In this document: in pieces, positions 1-9,492 of the stretch
Position numbering within the stretch: the first letter of the stretch is position 1
Layout: every line of letters starts with the position of its first letter
Source: Sternotherus odoratus
Taxonomy: Eukaryota; Chordata; Testudines; Kinosternidae
Length of the DNA: 64,000 nt
Assembly: GCA_032164245.1 (NCBI GenBank)
Contig: JAVMKO010000001.1
Span: forward strand, 247,203,644 to 247,267,643
Reading direction: 5' to 3'
Notes under the pieces: model-generated
The model's database searches: none
Told to the model about the DNA's origin: nothing
What the model saw: the letters and a program-made list of their open reading frames with translations, nothing else
Made by a program: the position numbers and the translations under genes

Positions 1-1270
1 TAAAGAACATGATAAATCCATACTACAACATATACAATAGGTTATGTAAAGTCTAAAATGTCCATGTAATTTTTGAACATCAAACTAGAAATTGGCTTTA
101 AATAATAGCACAGAAGAATCACCATGTGACATTTACAGATAACTATGCCTGAGTGGCTATGTTCATTTTGAAAATATATTTATAATTGTTTTATGTTAAT
201 TGTTTTGGAAACAGCATCTACAAAAATTCAGAGGTTTATTAATTTATTGTGGAAATATCTGAAATTATCTTTGTCAAAGTCATCTAGCATATAACATTGA
301 AATAAACTTCTAAATTTTAAATATACAGAAATAAATCACTTCTCCAACTATGATATTTATTACTAAGAACCCTTATATCACTTCATAAATACAACTGCTT
401 CCTGTTGCTGCAATCAAAACCTTAATGCACTTGATTAGCTATATAAATGAAGATTTTTAGCTATTGTTTTGATGAAAGCATACTGCATTCATGCATACAT
501 GCACAGATATTCTTTTGCTGCATGTATACTGATACAGCAGAATACAAGCACTGCACATTTGTTTTAGCTAATGTCTCACATTGGTGTATGGGCTAATGCA
601 GTTTAAATACATTGTACTATTAGTCTTAGAGAAAAAAAGAGGGAGTGCAATTCATAATCAGGTCTTGAAATATGGGTAGCAGAGAGTCCTGGGGTCAGTA
701 TACCAGTCTTTAGAAAAACAAATCCTTCTTATAGTGTTTGCACATTCTTATACCACTAGAGCTTTCAGCTCAAGTTAGGCTTTTTTCTTTATTTTTTATT
801 ACAAGATTCATGAGCTGAAGCCTGCTATATTTCGTGTTCTATTTCTGCATTTTTCCATTATCCCACTGTCATGCACCTGACAGCCTCATGCAAATGTACA
901 GGATGACCTGTTCTATTCACAGTCATTCTGAAATAAGTACTGTAGTTATTTGGGAGAGAATGGAGAAACTGAAGTAGTGTTTGTGGTCTTGACATGGATT
1001 TTTCAAATGAAACTCCACTATAAATTTATATAAGTATAAATGCTCTATAGAATATCACATCCCTTTTGTACAAAACTGGTATTAACATGTTCTTTGACCA
1101 TTTACAATCTCTCTCTATTCAACTTATTGTTATAGATAGCAAATAACTTTGCAGGAATTATAATAGATTCACAAACATTCTGTGAACAGGCTAAATGCAC
1201 TGGATAAAGTATTCACAGTGCGTAAGCTAACCCACTCAAATGTTCATGTGCACATGCACAATGCAACATG
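1..1270. other. AT-rich sequence, no gene seen
   Basis: I see no exon-like frame, RNA gene or clear repeat here. The stretch is AT-rich and every frame is broken by frequent stops. It looks like intergenic or intronic DNA. Confidence 0.5.
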
Positions 1271-1277
1271 CATACAG

Positions 1278-1483
1278 TCAGGGCAACTGTTCCCTCTAAG
1301 CTGTGTGCGTGCACACATGCACACAGATCCTAAACTACGCGCACACGGCGAAACACTGTGTGCACAAAAATTTGCACAAAAAATTAGCACAGAATAATTT
1401 TTTTGCACACATGGCCTGTCAAAAATTTGCACAGAATAATTTTTTGGCACATGCGGCCTGTCAAAAATTAGAGGAAACATTGC
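1278..1483. mobile_element. possible short non-autonomous DNA transposon
   Basis: The left edge (cagggcaactgttccctcta) and the inverted right edge (cctgagcaatgtttcctcta) are imperfect inverted repeats. The interior is rich in gcacac/gtgtgc motifs and holds two copies of a 42-bp unit starting at about 1389 and 1431 (agaataattttttt...ggcctgtcaaaaatt). No clean target-site duplication was found, so the edges are approximate and the superfamily is unknown. The two frames that cross it (1182-1397 and 1303-1755) have no protein-like features. Confidence 0.4.
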
Positions 1484-1489
1484 TCAGGG

Positions 1490-2030
1490 GGTCAGTTAAT
1501 TCTTCTTTCATAGAGAAATCCCTGGGGAAAAATGAGGGCTGGCTCTGGCCAATGCTAGGACCTCTTTGTGGTGGTAGAAGAAAGGAAGAATTCCCACCGA
1601 TTATTATGTATAATATTCCCCAAATTGCCCTCACATCAATCCAAATTCCTGTAGTGACTGGATGGGATGTGTCATTTCAAGTCCCATACTGTAAGCATTT
1701 TTTGCCAAGGCTCTCTAGCCTTTTTTATGTCTGGAGAGACAGTCATGTGCAGTAGATAGGACGCTAGATTGGAACTCCAGAGATTAGGCACAGCACAGAT
1801 CTACCATCTGAGGAGAAGTCAGGGCTAAAATGTGATTTTGACACTTTTTCTGCCCTCCTAATACTGGGCTGCTCTGGTGGGCTTCGGGGGTCCTTGGCAT
1901 AATTTAGACATCCCCAAAGGCTTGTCTACAACAGCTTCCCTGTGCTGCCCTGGGGGCCTAAAGAATCTTCACAGTTGTGTGTGAGGAAGGACTGCCTGCA
2001 ATTGATTCTTCTCAACTCTAACCCCTCCTT
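1490..2030. other. no gene; weak tRNA-like SINE trace
   Basis: Most of this is unremarkable. Around 1740-1830 a stretch (gtgcagtagataggacgctagattggaactccagag) resembles the tRNA-like head of a MIR-type SINE in layout, but it is too decayed to name. Confidence 0.25.
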
Positions 2031-2423
2031 CAGCATGTCCTTATACCGAGGCTTGTGAGGGGATCCTTGGCAGGCAATCTTCCACAGACCTTATGTCAGG
2101 GGGAATCTTCCACCAGCAGGAGCTGGGGCTCTTACACCACTTTGGTCCTTTTACATAGCATGAGGGGTCTGGGGTGGGTGTGAAGCTCTCACCCTTGGGT
2201 TCTATTAGTAGCTCTTTTACTGACTTGCTGAGTGACTGTAAGAGGGGGGTACCCCCAGCCTCTATGCTCTTGAGTACAAAGGCTGGGCCTCTTCTATGCC
2301 AGACCAACAAGTCCTCCACCCCAAGACACCCCCACCTTGCCAGTTGGGGTTCTTGGGGTCACCAATCGCTGCCACCAATCGGGTATACTTCCAAAACCTT
2401 GGAGGGGCCCCCGATCTTCCCCT

Positions 2424-2674
2424 AACCCTGACTTTGTCCCCCCTCCCTGGGTTTTAAAGTCAAACACCGGAAAACTGCTTCTCTTCACCCTGACCAGCTG
2501 AAGGCAGACTTCCCTTAATCCTGTCTCTCTCAACCTGAGAGCCAGACCCTAACCTTGTACCCCTTCCTGGGATTCAAAGTCAGATACTTGGAGGCTGCTT
2601 TCTGTCCTTCACCCTCCCCGGCTGAAGGCAGACTTCCCCCACCCCTGTCTCTCTGTACCTGAGAGGCAGACCCT
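2424..2674. repeat. two tandem copies of a ~126-bp unit
   Basis: The unit beginning aaccctgactttgtccccc at 2424 recurs at 2551 as aaccttgtaccccttcc. Both copies continue through tgaaggcagacttccc and end with the same cctgagag(c/g)cagaccct block. Copies are 127 and about 124 bp and differ at many positions, so the duplication is not recent. The surrounding block (about 2030-3400) is GC-richer than its flanks and may be an old LTR or retroelement UTR. I could not identify a family. Confidence 0.6.
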
Positions 2675-3078
2675 GGAAACTGCTTCCTCCCTCCCCCGTC
2701 TAACCTGACGGTAAGGAGAGACAGTCTTCACACTCCAGCTAGGCCCCTAGCTGCCCTGGTTCCTATTCCCTTCCCTTCCCCCTTCCCAGACTGGAAGCAG
2801 AGAAAAACCCTAAGGGAAATAAACCAGACGGTTTTATAACTAGAAAATTTAATAAAGAAAAAGGTTAAAGCAGAAATACAGACACTTTACATTTGGGGTT
2901 TCCCACTTTGGTCTGAAAAGGAAACAACATCCCAAAGGCACGGCTTAATAGAAGAATCAAATGGTAATACTCACATTAGCTAAGTAGAAGTATCAGAAAA
3001 AGGTAGAGCCATCTTTATAGCCAAAGATGGTCTAGAACCCTTGCCAGCTACCTTGGCAAGCTTCCTGCCTCATGTGCA

Positions 3079-3225
3079 GCCAAGATGGATCTCTCCTGGC
3101 CCTGGCCTCCTCCCTGGAGACCAGCCAAGATGGAACTCCCCTGGCCCTGGCCTCCTCCCTGGAGACCAGCCAAGATGGAGCTCTCTGGCCCTGGCCTCCT
3201 CCCTGGAAGCCAGCCAAGATGGAAC
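3079..3225. repeat. 45-bp tandem repeat, three units plus a partial
   Basis: The string ccaagatgg recurs at 3079, 3125, 3170 and 3214, spaced 46, 45 and 44 bp. Each unit contains ctggccctggcctcctccct followed by ggagaccag. The repeated ccaagatgg resembles the core of a YY1 binding site (a known motif; occupancy is inference). Open frames across this repeat (for example 3041-3313 and 3072-3350, and 3032-3331 on the minus strand) are periodic translations of the repeat, not genes. Confidence 0.7.
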
Positions 3226-3430
3226 TGACTATTTTGCTCCTCCCTTCTTCATGGGCTCGAGGCTCCTCCCTCCCCCATGGCAGGGAAACTCCTACGTTAC
3301 CTGTCTCAGATAACAAACCCCACCCAGGCAAGGCACACTGTGTTAGATAACATAGCCCAACCCAGGCAAGGCACCCTTCACACTTATAACAGTGACCTTA
3401 GGAAATCGCTTCATTTATTTAGTGACAATG

Positions 3431-3511
3431 AGTCCTGTGGCACCTTAAAGAGTAAATGAAGTATTGAAGCATAAGCTTTTGTGGGCTAATACCCACTTTG
3501 CCGGATGCATG
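3431..3511 (-). mobile_element. Penelope-like (PLE) terminal fragment
   Basis: The fragment agtcctgtggcaccttaaag ... agcataagcttttgtgggc ... ggatgca is the same repeat that appears intact at 8964, 12404, 36030, 53161 and 60491 in this window. Family membership is inferred from the 53161 copy, which carries a PLE endonuclease frame. This copy is short and diverged (agagtaaatgaag in place of agactaac...), and flanking duplications are unclear. Confidence 0.65.
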
Positions 3512-3524
3512 CATTTCTTTGAGG

Positions 3525-3620
3525 CTTAGTTTCCTCATCAGTCAAATCAGAGTGAGAAGTGCCTTCCTTTGTAAAGTTTTGTTATGGATGAAAAGCGCAA
3601 TATAAAAATTTGGTATTAAT
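3525..3620 (+). repeat. probable MIR/CORE-SINE fragment
   Basis: The segment gaggcttagtttcctcatcagtcaaat... followed by a tail tggatgaaaagcgcaatataaaaat matches the general 3' half of MIR-type SINEs (ctcagtttcctcatctgtaaaat). It is diverged and lacks the tRNA-like head. Confidence 0.45.
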
Positions 3621-3624
3621 ATAA

Positions 3625-4440
3625 TTTATGGACAGTTTAATGGAAAGTACACATGTGTATATAAGACCGATAGCACCATTGTACTTTATTTATTTGTATG
3701 TGTTTTGTTATGACTCCTAGAATCACCAGGTAAATTTGTTATTGACATGTTTTCAGCTTCTATTGTATCGTCTGAAAGCATCTTTTTGTTTAGAGTTGTT
3801 ATCTCTCCGGGATGGAAAAGAAAGAACAATGGAATGCGAGTGACTTTGTACCACTGAACTCTCACACACAGCTGGATCATTGGTAGGGCTCTGCTGTTGG
3901 GAAGACCACAGTGGTATTGTTCTATTATCTCCACTTTCAAGACACAGTGCTACGAATATTAATGAAGAACAACCACAATGAGAAAGAGGTGACTGGGGAG
4001 AAGACAGAGAATGAGGAATAATAAAATGAGTCTGTCAACTGATGTTCTTATCTGACATTATATTTCTAAATCAAGGCTATTACCACTATACTCCATTAAT
4101 AAATTAGGACATGCATTGTGTGGTGTGTTGATTCCTAAGTTTTGATTTGTCCCTCACCATATTATGCATTTAATGGATCACTCTATGCAGTACCTCAAGA
4201 ATACATCATTTCTCATTTCTTAAATTAAGAATCCCTAAAATGCACCAGAACAGTATTCTGTAGTCAATCTTAATTCTCCATCCATTTTTTTTTTGCAACA
4301 AATAGAGAAAAAAAATAAGTTTTGTAGTAAGCACAGGTAAAGGATAAGGGGTAATTTTGTGAAATAAGTTTATAATTGATTAAGGACAACCCATGCAAAC
4401 AGATTGAAAATTGAACAGAGTGATGCTGACTCTTCTCAAA
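3625..4440. other. AT-rich sequence, no gene seen
   Basis: Short frames on both strands have no recognisable domains. No repeat was recognised. Confidence 0.45.
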
Positions 4441-4454
4441 CCATTTTCCTGGAA

Positions 4455-4630
4455 AGTTTCTATTCTTCTTTGAGTGATTGCTCATGTGTATTCCACAATC
4501 GGTGTGCGTGTTCGCCACATGAACTGGTGTCTGAAGTTTTTTCCCCTAGCAGTACCTGTATGGGAGTGTCCCTAGCAACTCCTGGAGTGGCACCTCCATG
4601 ACGCGGTATAAGGGGTGCTACATGCTCCCC
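4455..4630 (+). repeat. left inverted terminal repeat of the DIRS-like element
   Basis: It begins near ttcttctttgagtgattgct and runs through ccctagcagtacctgtatgg and atgacgcggtataaggggtg. The complement of 6763-6940 gives the same order of blocks with scattered mismatches. It is followed at 4626-4641 by a C-run. Confidence 0.75.
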
Positions 4631-4844
4631 CCCCCCCCCCCACCCTCAGTTACTTTGTGCTGCCAGTGAAAGTGCTTCGGAATGGCTCTGCTCCAGCTTT
4701 GCAGCTTGTCCCCAGAACTCTTGTTCATTCAGTGTGTGGTACCTGTAGTTAGTAGTTTGATTAGTTTTAGTTTAGTTAGTGCACCCGGGCCAGGTCATGC
4801 CCTGTGCTTCGAATTTTAAGTCCTGTGGCTCTGGTAGGTGACTG

Positions 4845-6460
4845 ATGCCAGTGAGTGATCTGCAAGCAGACTGTTTATGCTGTTTGGGTGAAATCTATCT
4901 CAGTGATCACTGCAAGATTTGGAAATCGTTCAAGCCTCGGACTAAGAGAGAGAGAGACATTCGGCTTTGGGCCATCCTGATGGAGTTGGCCTTGACCCCA
5001 ACTTTGTCGTGCAGCTCCGAGTCAGCATCAGGTACTGCGGCGTCAGTACACAGTTATCCCCCATCCACAGGACATGCCAAGAAGGCTAAGACGAGGCCTT
5101 CTCCATCACAGCACCAGAGCAAGTCTGGGGAAGATGCTAGACCCAGGTTCGGCAGTCCTTGGTCCCCATCAGCCTCTAGCCCTCCAACTCAGGTCAAATG
5201 GAGTAGTCCGGCCCATTTGGAGAAGGTTTCTCTGGATGTCCGAATGCCTTTCACACCAGAGGACCTGTAAGCGGCCCAGGAGGTTATGTCCATGCTAGTA
5301 ACAGGAGCATTGCCAATGTTGGCAGCCGTTGCGCTCTCCGCAGTCGCCCCGACTCGGTACCGGTCATGGTTGAGGGAATGTTCCCAACGCTGTTTGCCAC
5401 CCAGCGACTGTCCCATGCATAGTCCACATAGGTTTCCGTCGACTCATACCAAGCTGGCTGGCTGGCTTCTGTTTCACAATGACTCCAGGGACCTCTCTGC
5501 TTCCAGGAGTGGACACCAACAGCATTGAGGCAGATCACACCATGGATTCTCATCTCAGAGGGGCTACCATAGCCAGTCATGACACGAATATCGACACCAT
5601 TCCCGTTTGTCATCTTGCTCCAGGACCCCGCCACAGCACTGCTCCTGCAGCCCCAGGCATCAATCACCAGCGCCTCACCACCATGAATCTGCCCGCTGGA
5701 GCCAATCGCAGAGCAGCTGCTATCAGCGGTACTGTTCCTTCATGTCGGGGTCACAGTCTAATGATTGGCATCTCTCCCAGTATCGCCGCTCCTCCCGGTC
5801 CAGAGACAGGAGCAGGTGGTACGTCAGCCCAACCTCCCTTCATAGTTGTCCATCAATGGGTCAGGTCAGCCAGGCCAAACAGCCTGTTCTACCAGTGCCA
5901 CAGAAAATGAAGTGGCACCAGGCCCCATGGCTGGGACAGTGATACCAGTTGGCAACGTGGCCCCTGACGCAGTCCCTGGTGAGGGCCCTATCGGTGGCCT
6001 TCTTCTCCCAACCTCCAAGGAAGGACTTGGTGGGATGTGCATCTTTGGCACCATGCCCAGTGAACACAAAAAGTACGGTGCCAGCCTCCTTGCCCTCCGC
6101 TGATGAGGCAATTACAGCCCCTCCTCCCTCTGTCCCACAAGAGGACTCTAAACCCCACCAGGAGCTATGAAAAAGGTAGCATCAAACCTCAGCCTTCAGG
6201 CAGAAGAGATGGAGAAGGTCTCAGACTCCCTTTTTAACATCCTGTCCACCTCGGTACCGGGCAGAGTGGTCTTGTCACTCCACGAAGGGGTAGCAAAAAT
6301 GTCAAATGCCTTGTGGCAAACCCCGGCCTCATTGGCCCCATCTCTAGGAGAGCAGAATGGAAGTATTTTGTGCCTTCCAAATGACATGAATGCCTCTACA
6401 CCCACCCTGCCCCTAACACCCTGGTGGTTGAGTCAGTCAACTACAGGACATTTGCAGGGC
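4845..6460 (+). pseudogene. decayed DIRS-type gag-like coding region
   Basis: The frame open from 4845 to 5270 has a zinc-binding-like cluster, CLCCLGEIYLSDHC, followed by FKPRTKRERDIRL and then a Ser/Pro/Gln-rich low-complexity region. This resembles the CLG-H-C-C segment of vertebrate DIRS gag proteins. The position where the family has a last Cys reads Trp (CKIW). The frame continues in phase past a TAA at 5268-5270 into about 5286-5528. Later pieces at 5949-6168 and 6167 onward (KVASNLSLQAEEMEK, SNALWQTPASLAP) are gag-like too and are separated by an in-frame TGA near 6166. Another stop lies in the segment around 6380. This is not a host gene. The assignment rests on motif order and on the surrounding DIRS repeats. 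Confidence 0.6.
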
Positions 6461-6563
6461 TGCCACATGGTCTTCAGTTCACACATTCACCTTGCATTAT
6501 GCGTTCGTCTCCCAGACCAGGGAAGACTCCTGGTTGGGCAGGGATGTGCTCCATCCTGAGACT
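6440..6563 (+). pseudogene. tyrosine recombinase C-terminal fragment (DIRS-like)
   Basis: A frame starting near 6448 reads DICRAATWSSVHTFTLHYAF and ends at a TGA near 6561. A similar RAATW...HTF..HY segment sits at the end of DIRS tyrosine recombinases. It follows directly on the gag-like sequence, so the whole reverse transcriptase, RNase H and most of the recombinase have been lost by one internal deletion at about 6440. The start is set by the break in similarity, not by a start codon. Confidence 0.5.
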
Positions 6564-6611
6564 TTGTGAACTCCTACCCGCCTCCAACAGTTATACCTTA
6601 GAATCACCTTT

Positions 6612-6711
6612 TGTGGAATACACACAAGCAATCACCCAAAGAAGAAAAGACAGTTAACTTTTCCATAACTGGTGTTCTTCGAGATGTGTTGTTCATGTCT
6701 ATTCCACATCC
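6612..6711 (+). repeat. internal complementary region (ICR) of the DIRS-like element
   Basis: The first part (6612-6653, tgtggaatacacacaagcaa...) is the complement of the left end (about 4455-4496). The second part (6655-6711, ttttccataactggtgttct...) is the complement of the right end (about 6893-6945). Known DIRS elements carry exactly this kind of joined complement, which is thought to template circular replication intermediates. Its presence separates this element from an ordinary long-TIR DNA transposon. Confidence 0.75.
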
Positions 6712-6762
6712 CGCCCTCCTTCCCCTCTGTCAGAGTTGTCTAGCAAGAAGGAACTGAGGGTA

Positions 6763-6947
6763 GGGGCAGCACGCAGAGCCCCTTATACCGCATCATGGAC
6801 GTGCCACTCCTGAGATTGCTAGCAGTGCTCTCCTACGGGTACTGCTAGGGGAAAAACTTCTGATACCAGTGCATGTAGCAAGCATGCACACCTATTGTGG
6901 AATAGACATGAGCAACACATCTCAAAGAACACCAGTTATGGAAAAGA
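6763..6947 (+). repeat. right inverted terminal repeat of the DIRS-like element
   Basis: The sequence from ccttataccgcatcatggac to caaagaacaccagttatgg is the inverted counterpart of 4455-4630. The outermost bases (ccagttatggaaaag) are better preserved here than at the left end, and they match the ICR closely. Confidence 0.75.
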
Positions 6948-6949
6948 TA

Positions 6950-8950
6950 ACTCTTGTCATTATAAAGGTTTACCCTTATATAGTGTAAAATTCATCTGTG
7001 AATAGAGGACTCACATTAAGCTGTATGGTCCATTTAATCAGAAGCATCAGGTTCTGGGCCATACATAGTGTCTCTTTCTACTAGTTTGGGACACTAATTT
7101 AATGCTGACTCAGAGAGTCACAAAGTATTCACCAAGCCTGACTTTAGCTTATTATAGCACTGCCCAGTGTTGTATGACTGCAGACACTTATTCAGCATGA
7201 GTAAGAATAACAAAAAAACCCCTCTATCTTTATAATTCAGTTATTCTGTTATTCTGCCTCCAGATTATTGTCTTCTTTTTTTTCTGATTCTCCATCCAAT
7301 TATGCTTGTTTTAGGATTTTACTTCTGCTAAAGCACAACAGGTCAACAATTGTCTCTGAAGCTGAATCCAGGACAACTCCACAATGTACTTTCCTGAGAA
7401 CAAGCATATCATTTCTCTAACTTGTTCAGTTTTTATTGGTAAATTCACATAGTCCCTTGGTAACACTGGAAACCATATATAAAAGATGCAGTTTAGGTGC
7501 AAATTTTCAGCAGAAGCCTTTGGCTTTCCTCCACATTCATTCATTCCTACATTTCAGCTCATGTGAAAAGAAAGTGGATTTGTGAATGCACATTTTGTTT
7601 GTACATAAGTTGTGTGCTTAGATATTATCTATCTGAAGTTGTGCATACAAATGCAGCTTGGGTATATATAACTGAGTTTCTGAGCATGAAAAAGCCTAGA
7701 TATATAATATGCCTGTGAAAAACTTGGGCATGCAAAATTGTGGCCACAAGTGTATACTGTACTTGAAATTGAGCCCCCCTCCCCCCTGAAAAGAAACATG
7801 AGTCTGATGTTTCATAATCACTACTTAAATACCTACAATGAATCCAAATTTCACAAACTAATTATGCATGTAATATACATTGTGAAAGATATGTTAAATA
7901 TATAAATATACTGTGGCAATTCAATTAATTTTCATGTGATAGGAGTCACTCATAGGTAGAGAAACACAATATAAATACAAATAAATCATGATGACAGTGC
8001 AATAGAGTTTATATGAATTAATTATCCTCAGTACTTTTATGTCACATTTGATTTACATGCCTCCTTGTATTAGGCCTTAAGTCTGAGATGTTCTTCTCTT
8101 TAGGTAATTTAAAATTGTAACTTCATTTTTGAGAATTAATTACAACTATTTTATAAAATTGTTTTCTAACATTACATGTCTTGTAATGTAGAATGGTGGT
8201 TGCTTTAATGGAGAGGTTTTATTGCCTTGATGTGAGCTTTTGTTGAGAGATAATTAACTGGATTTGGAATACTCTTCAGCTATTCAGATCACTGCTTTCA
8301 TCCAAGCCATTCTATAATTTACTTATGTCAATTGAAATATGTTTCCATTCAATTTATGAAATCGTATAGGCTGACACACTTTGTAAATTTAACACATTTA
8401 CAGCCTTTTATTTTTTCCTTAACTCAAAACACCTTTTTGTACCCTGGTGGATAAGTTGACTGAACTGAGCAAAACCAAAGAGATCTTGTGTTGGGCATTT
8501 GTTCTCATTAGAAATTCTGAAGCAGGTTGTGACCCAGGAAGTCTCAATCTGCTTCCTGGTTCTCCAGGGGTCTTTCCTAGGGAGGACATGTGACAGAGAT
8601 TTCAACTGTATGCAGTATCATTGGGGCACCCAGCAGAGAAGGAGATAGACACAGACATAGAGGAAGCTGATGGAATCACAGCTGTCTGCTGGGGTGGCAG
8701 CTTTATTGTTCTTGCAGAAAAATTGAAAAGAACATGAAAATGAAACTTTGCACTGGCGAAGAAGGAACACTCCAACATTTAAGGTGACAAGACATCTCCA
8801 CTCTACTTTTAAAAAGTTCCCAAATATATATACGTTATAATTTACATGGATAATATAAAACATTATGTAACCTAATAAAGTTGTGGATAGACTACCGCAG
8901 ACTCTCAAATTGTGGGGGGATTGCTCTACCCTGGAATAGCCACTCAATAA
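6950..8950. other. AT-rich sequence, no gene seen
   Basis: Two kilobases of AT-rich sequence with only short frames. I recognise no repeat family, RNA gene or exon with convincing splice sites. Confidence 0.45.
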
Positions 8951-8963
8951 CTAACCACATACA

Positions 8964-9190
8964 GAATCAGAGAGGTAGCCGTGTTAGTCTGGAATAGCAG
9001 AGGTAACAAAGTCCTGTGGCACCTTAAAGACTAACTATAAAGTTTTGAAGCATAAGCTTTCGTGGGCTAATACCCACTTCGTCGGATGCAAGCAGTATGC
9101 ATCCGACGAAGTGGGTATTAGCCCACGAAAGCTTATGCTTCAAAACTTTATAGTTAGTCTTTAAGGTGCCACAGGACTTTGTTACCTCTG
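8964..9190 (-). mobile_element. palindromic Penelope-like element copy with 10-bp TSD
   Basis: A 34-bp lead (8964-8997, containing gaggtagccgtgttagtctg) is followed by two perfectly complementary 93-bp arms, 8998-9090 and 9098-9190, around a 7-base spacer. The flanks carry the same 10 bases, accacataca, at 8954-8963 and 9191-9200, so the whole palindrome was inserted as one unit. In the sense orientation (minus) it is an inverted 5' fragment joined to a normal terminal segment, an arrangement known for PLEs. The absence of any arm mismatch suggests a fairly young insertion or conversion between arms. Confidence 0.8.
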
Positions 9191-9299
9191 ACCACATACA
9201 TTCACTCGCAGCACTGGTCCTCTCACTCTCTTGGGATAATGTGGTAATGGTGATGCAGCAGTGTCCTGAACAACAGAATAGTTGATATTAAGGAATCAA

Positions 9300-9492
9300 C
9301 AGCCTTCTGATTAGGGAGGCTGATTAGAGAGCGTAGCCTGCTGATTAGGGCACCCACCTACGTGGCTGGAGACCAAGACTCCAATCTCACTGCCCCAACA
9401 ACATTTTAATTAGTTATACACAGTGGAACAACTTCCTCAAGAGCGATTCAGGGAGCCCAGCATCTGAACATTCAATAGCCCAGTGGTTAGAC
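9300..9492 (+). repeat. tRNA-like interspersed repeat, 5' part (split by a hAT)
   Basis: The segment ggctgattagagagcgtagc ... cagtggaacaacttcctcaa ... gggagcccagcatctgaaca ... agcccagtggttagac looks like a SINE-type repeat with a tRNA-like part (agcccagtggttagacc resembles an A box). It continues at 10311 after the hAT insertion. A related copy lies at about 28700-29230. I cannot name the family. Confidence 0.5.

Larger units (their letters stand above)
4443..6947 (+). mobile_element. DIRS-like tyrosine-recombinase retroelement, internally deleted
   Basis: This 2.5-kb unit has the layout of DIRS retroelements. The left terminal repeat (about 4455-4630) reappears inverted at about 6763-6940. 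Just before the right repeat lies an internal complementary region (6612-6711) that matches the complement of both outer ends joined together. The interior contains a gag-like frame with a C..CLG...H..C motif and ends with the C-terminal part of a tyrosine recombinase. Reverse transcriptase, RNase H and most of the recombinase are missing, so the copy is about half the usual 5-6 kb and cannot move by itself. In-frame stops and frame changes are scattered through it. No target-site duplication is seen, as expected for recombinase-mediated insertion. Confidence 0.75.

Noticed and set aside
3032..3350. Three overlapping frames of 90-99 codons
   Set aside because: They are periodic translations of a 45-bp tandem repeat on both strands.
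4845..5270. 141-codon frame as a host zinc-finger gene
   Set aside because: It lies between the inverted repeats of a DIRS-like element, has gag-like motif order, lacks one expected Cys and continues past stops into more gag-like sequence.
8998..9190. CRISPR-like or hairpin RNA gene
   Set aside because: The inverted arms belong to a Penelope-like element with other copies in the window and a target duplication. Nothing here is an array of short repeats and spacers.
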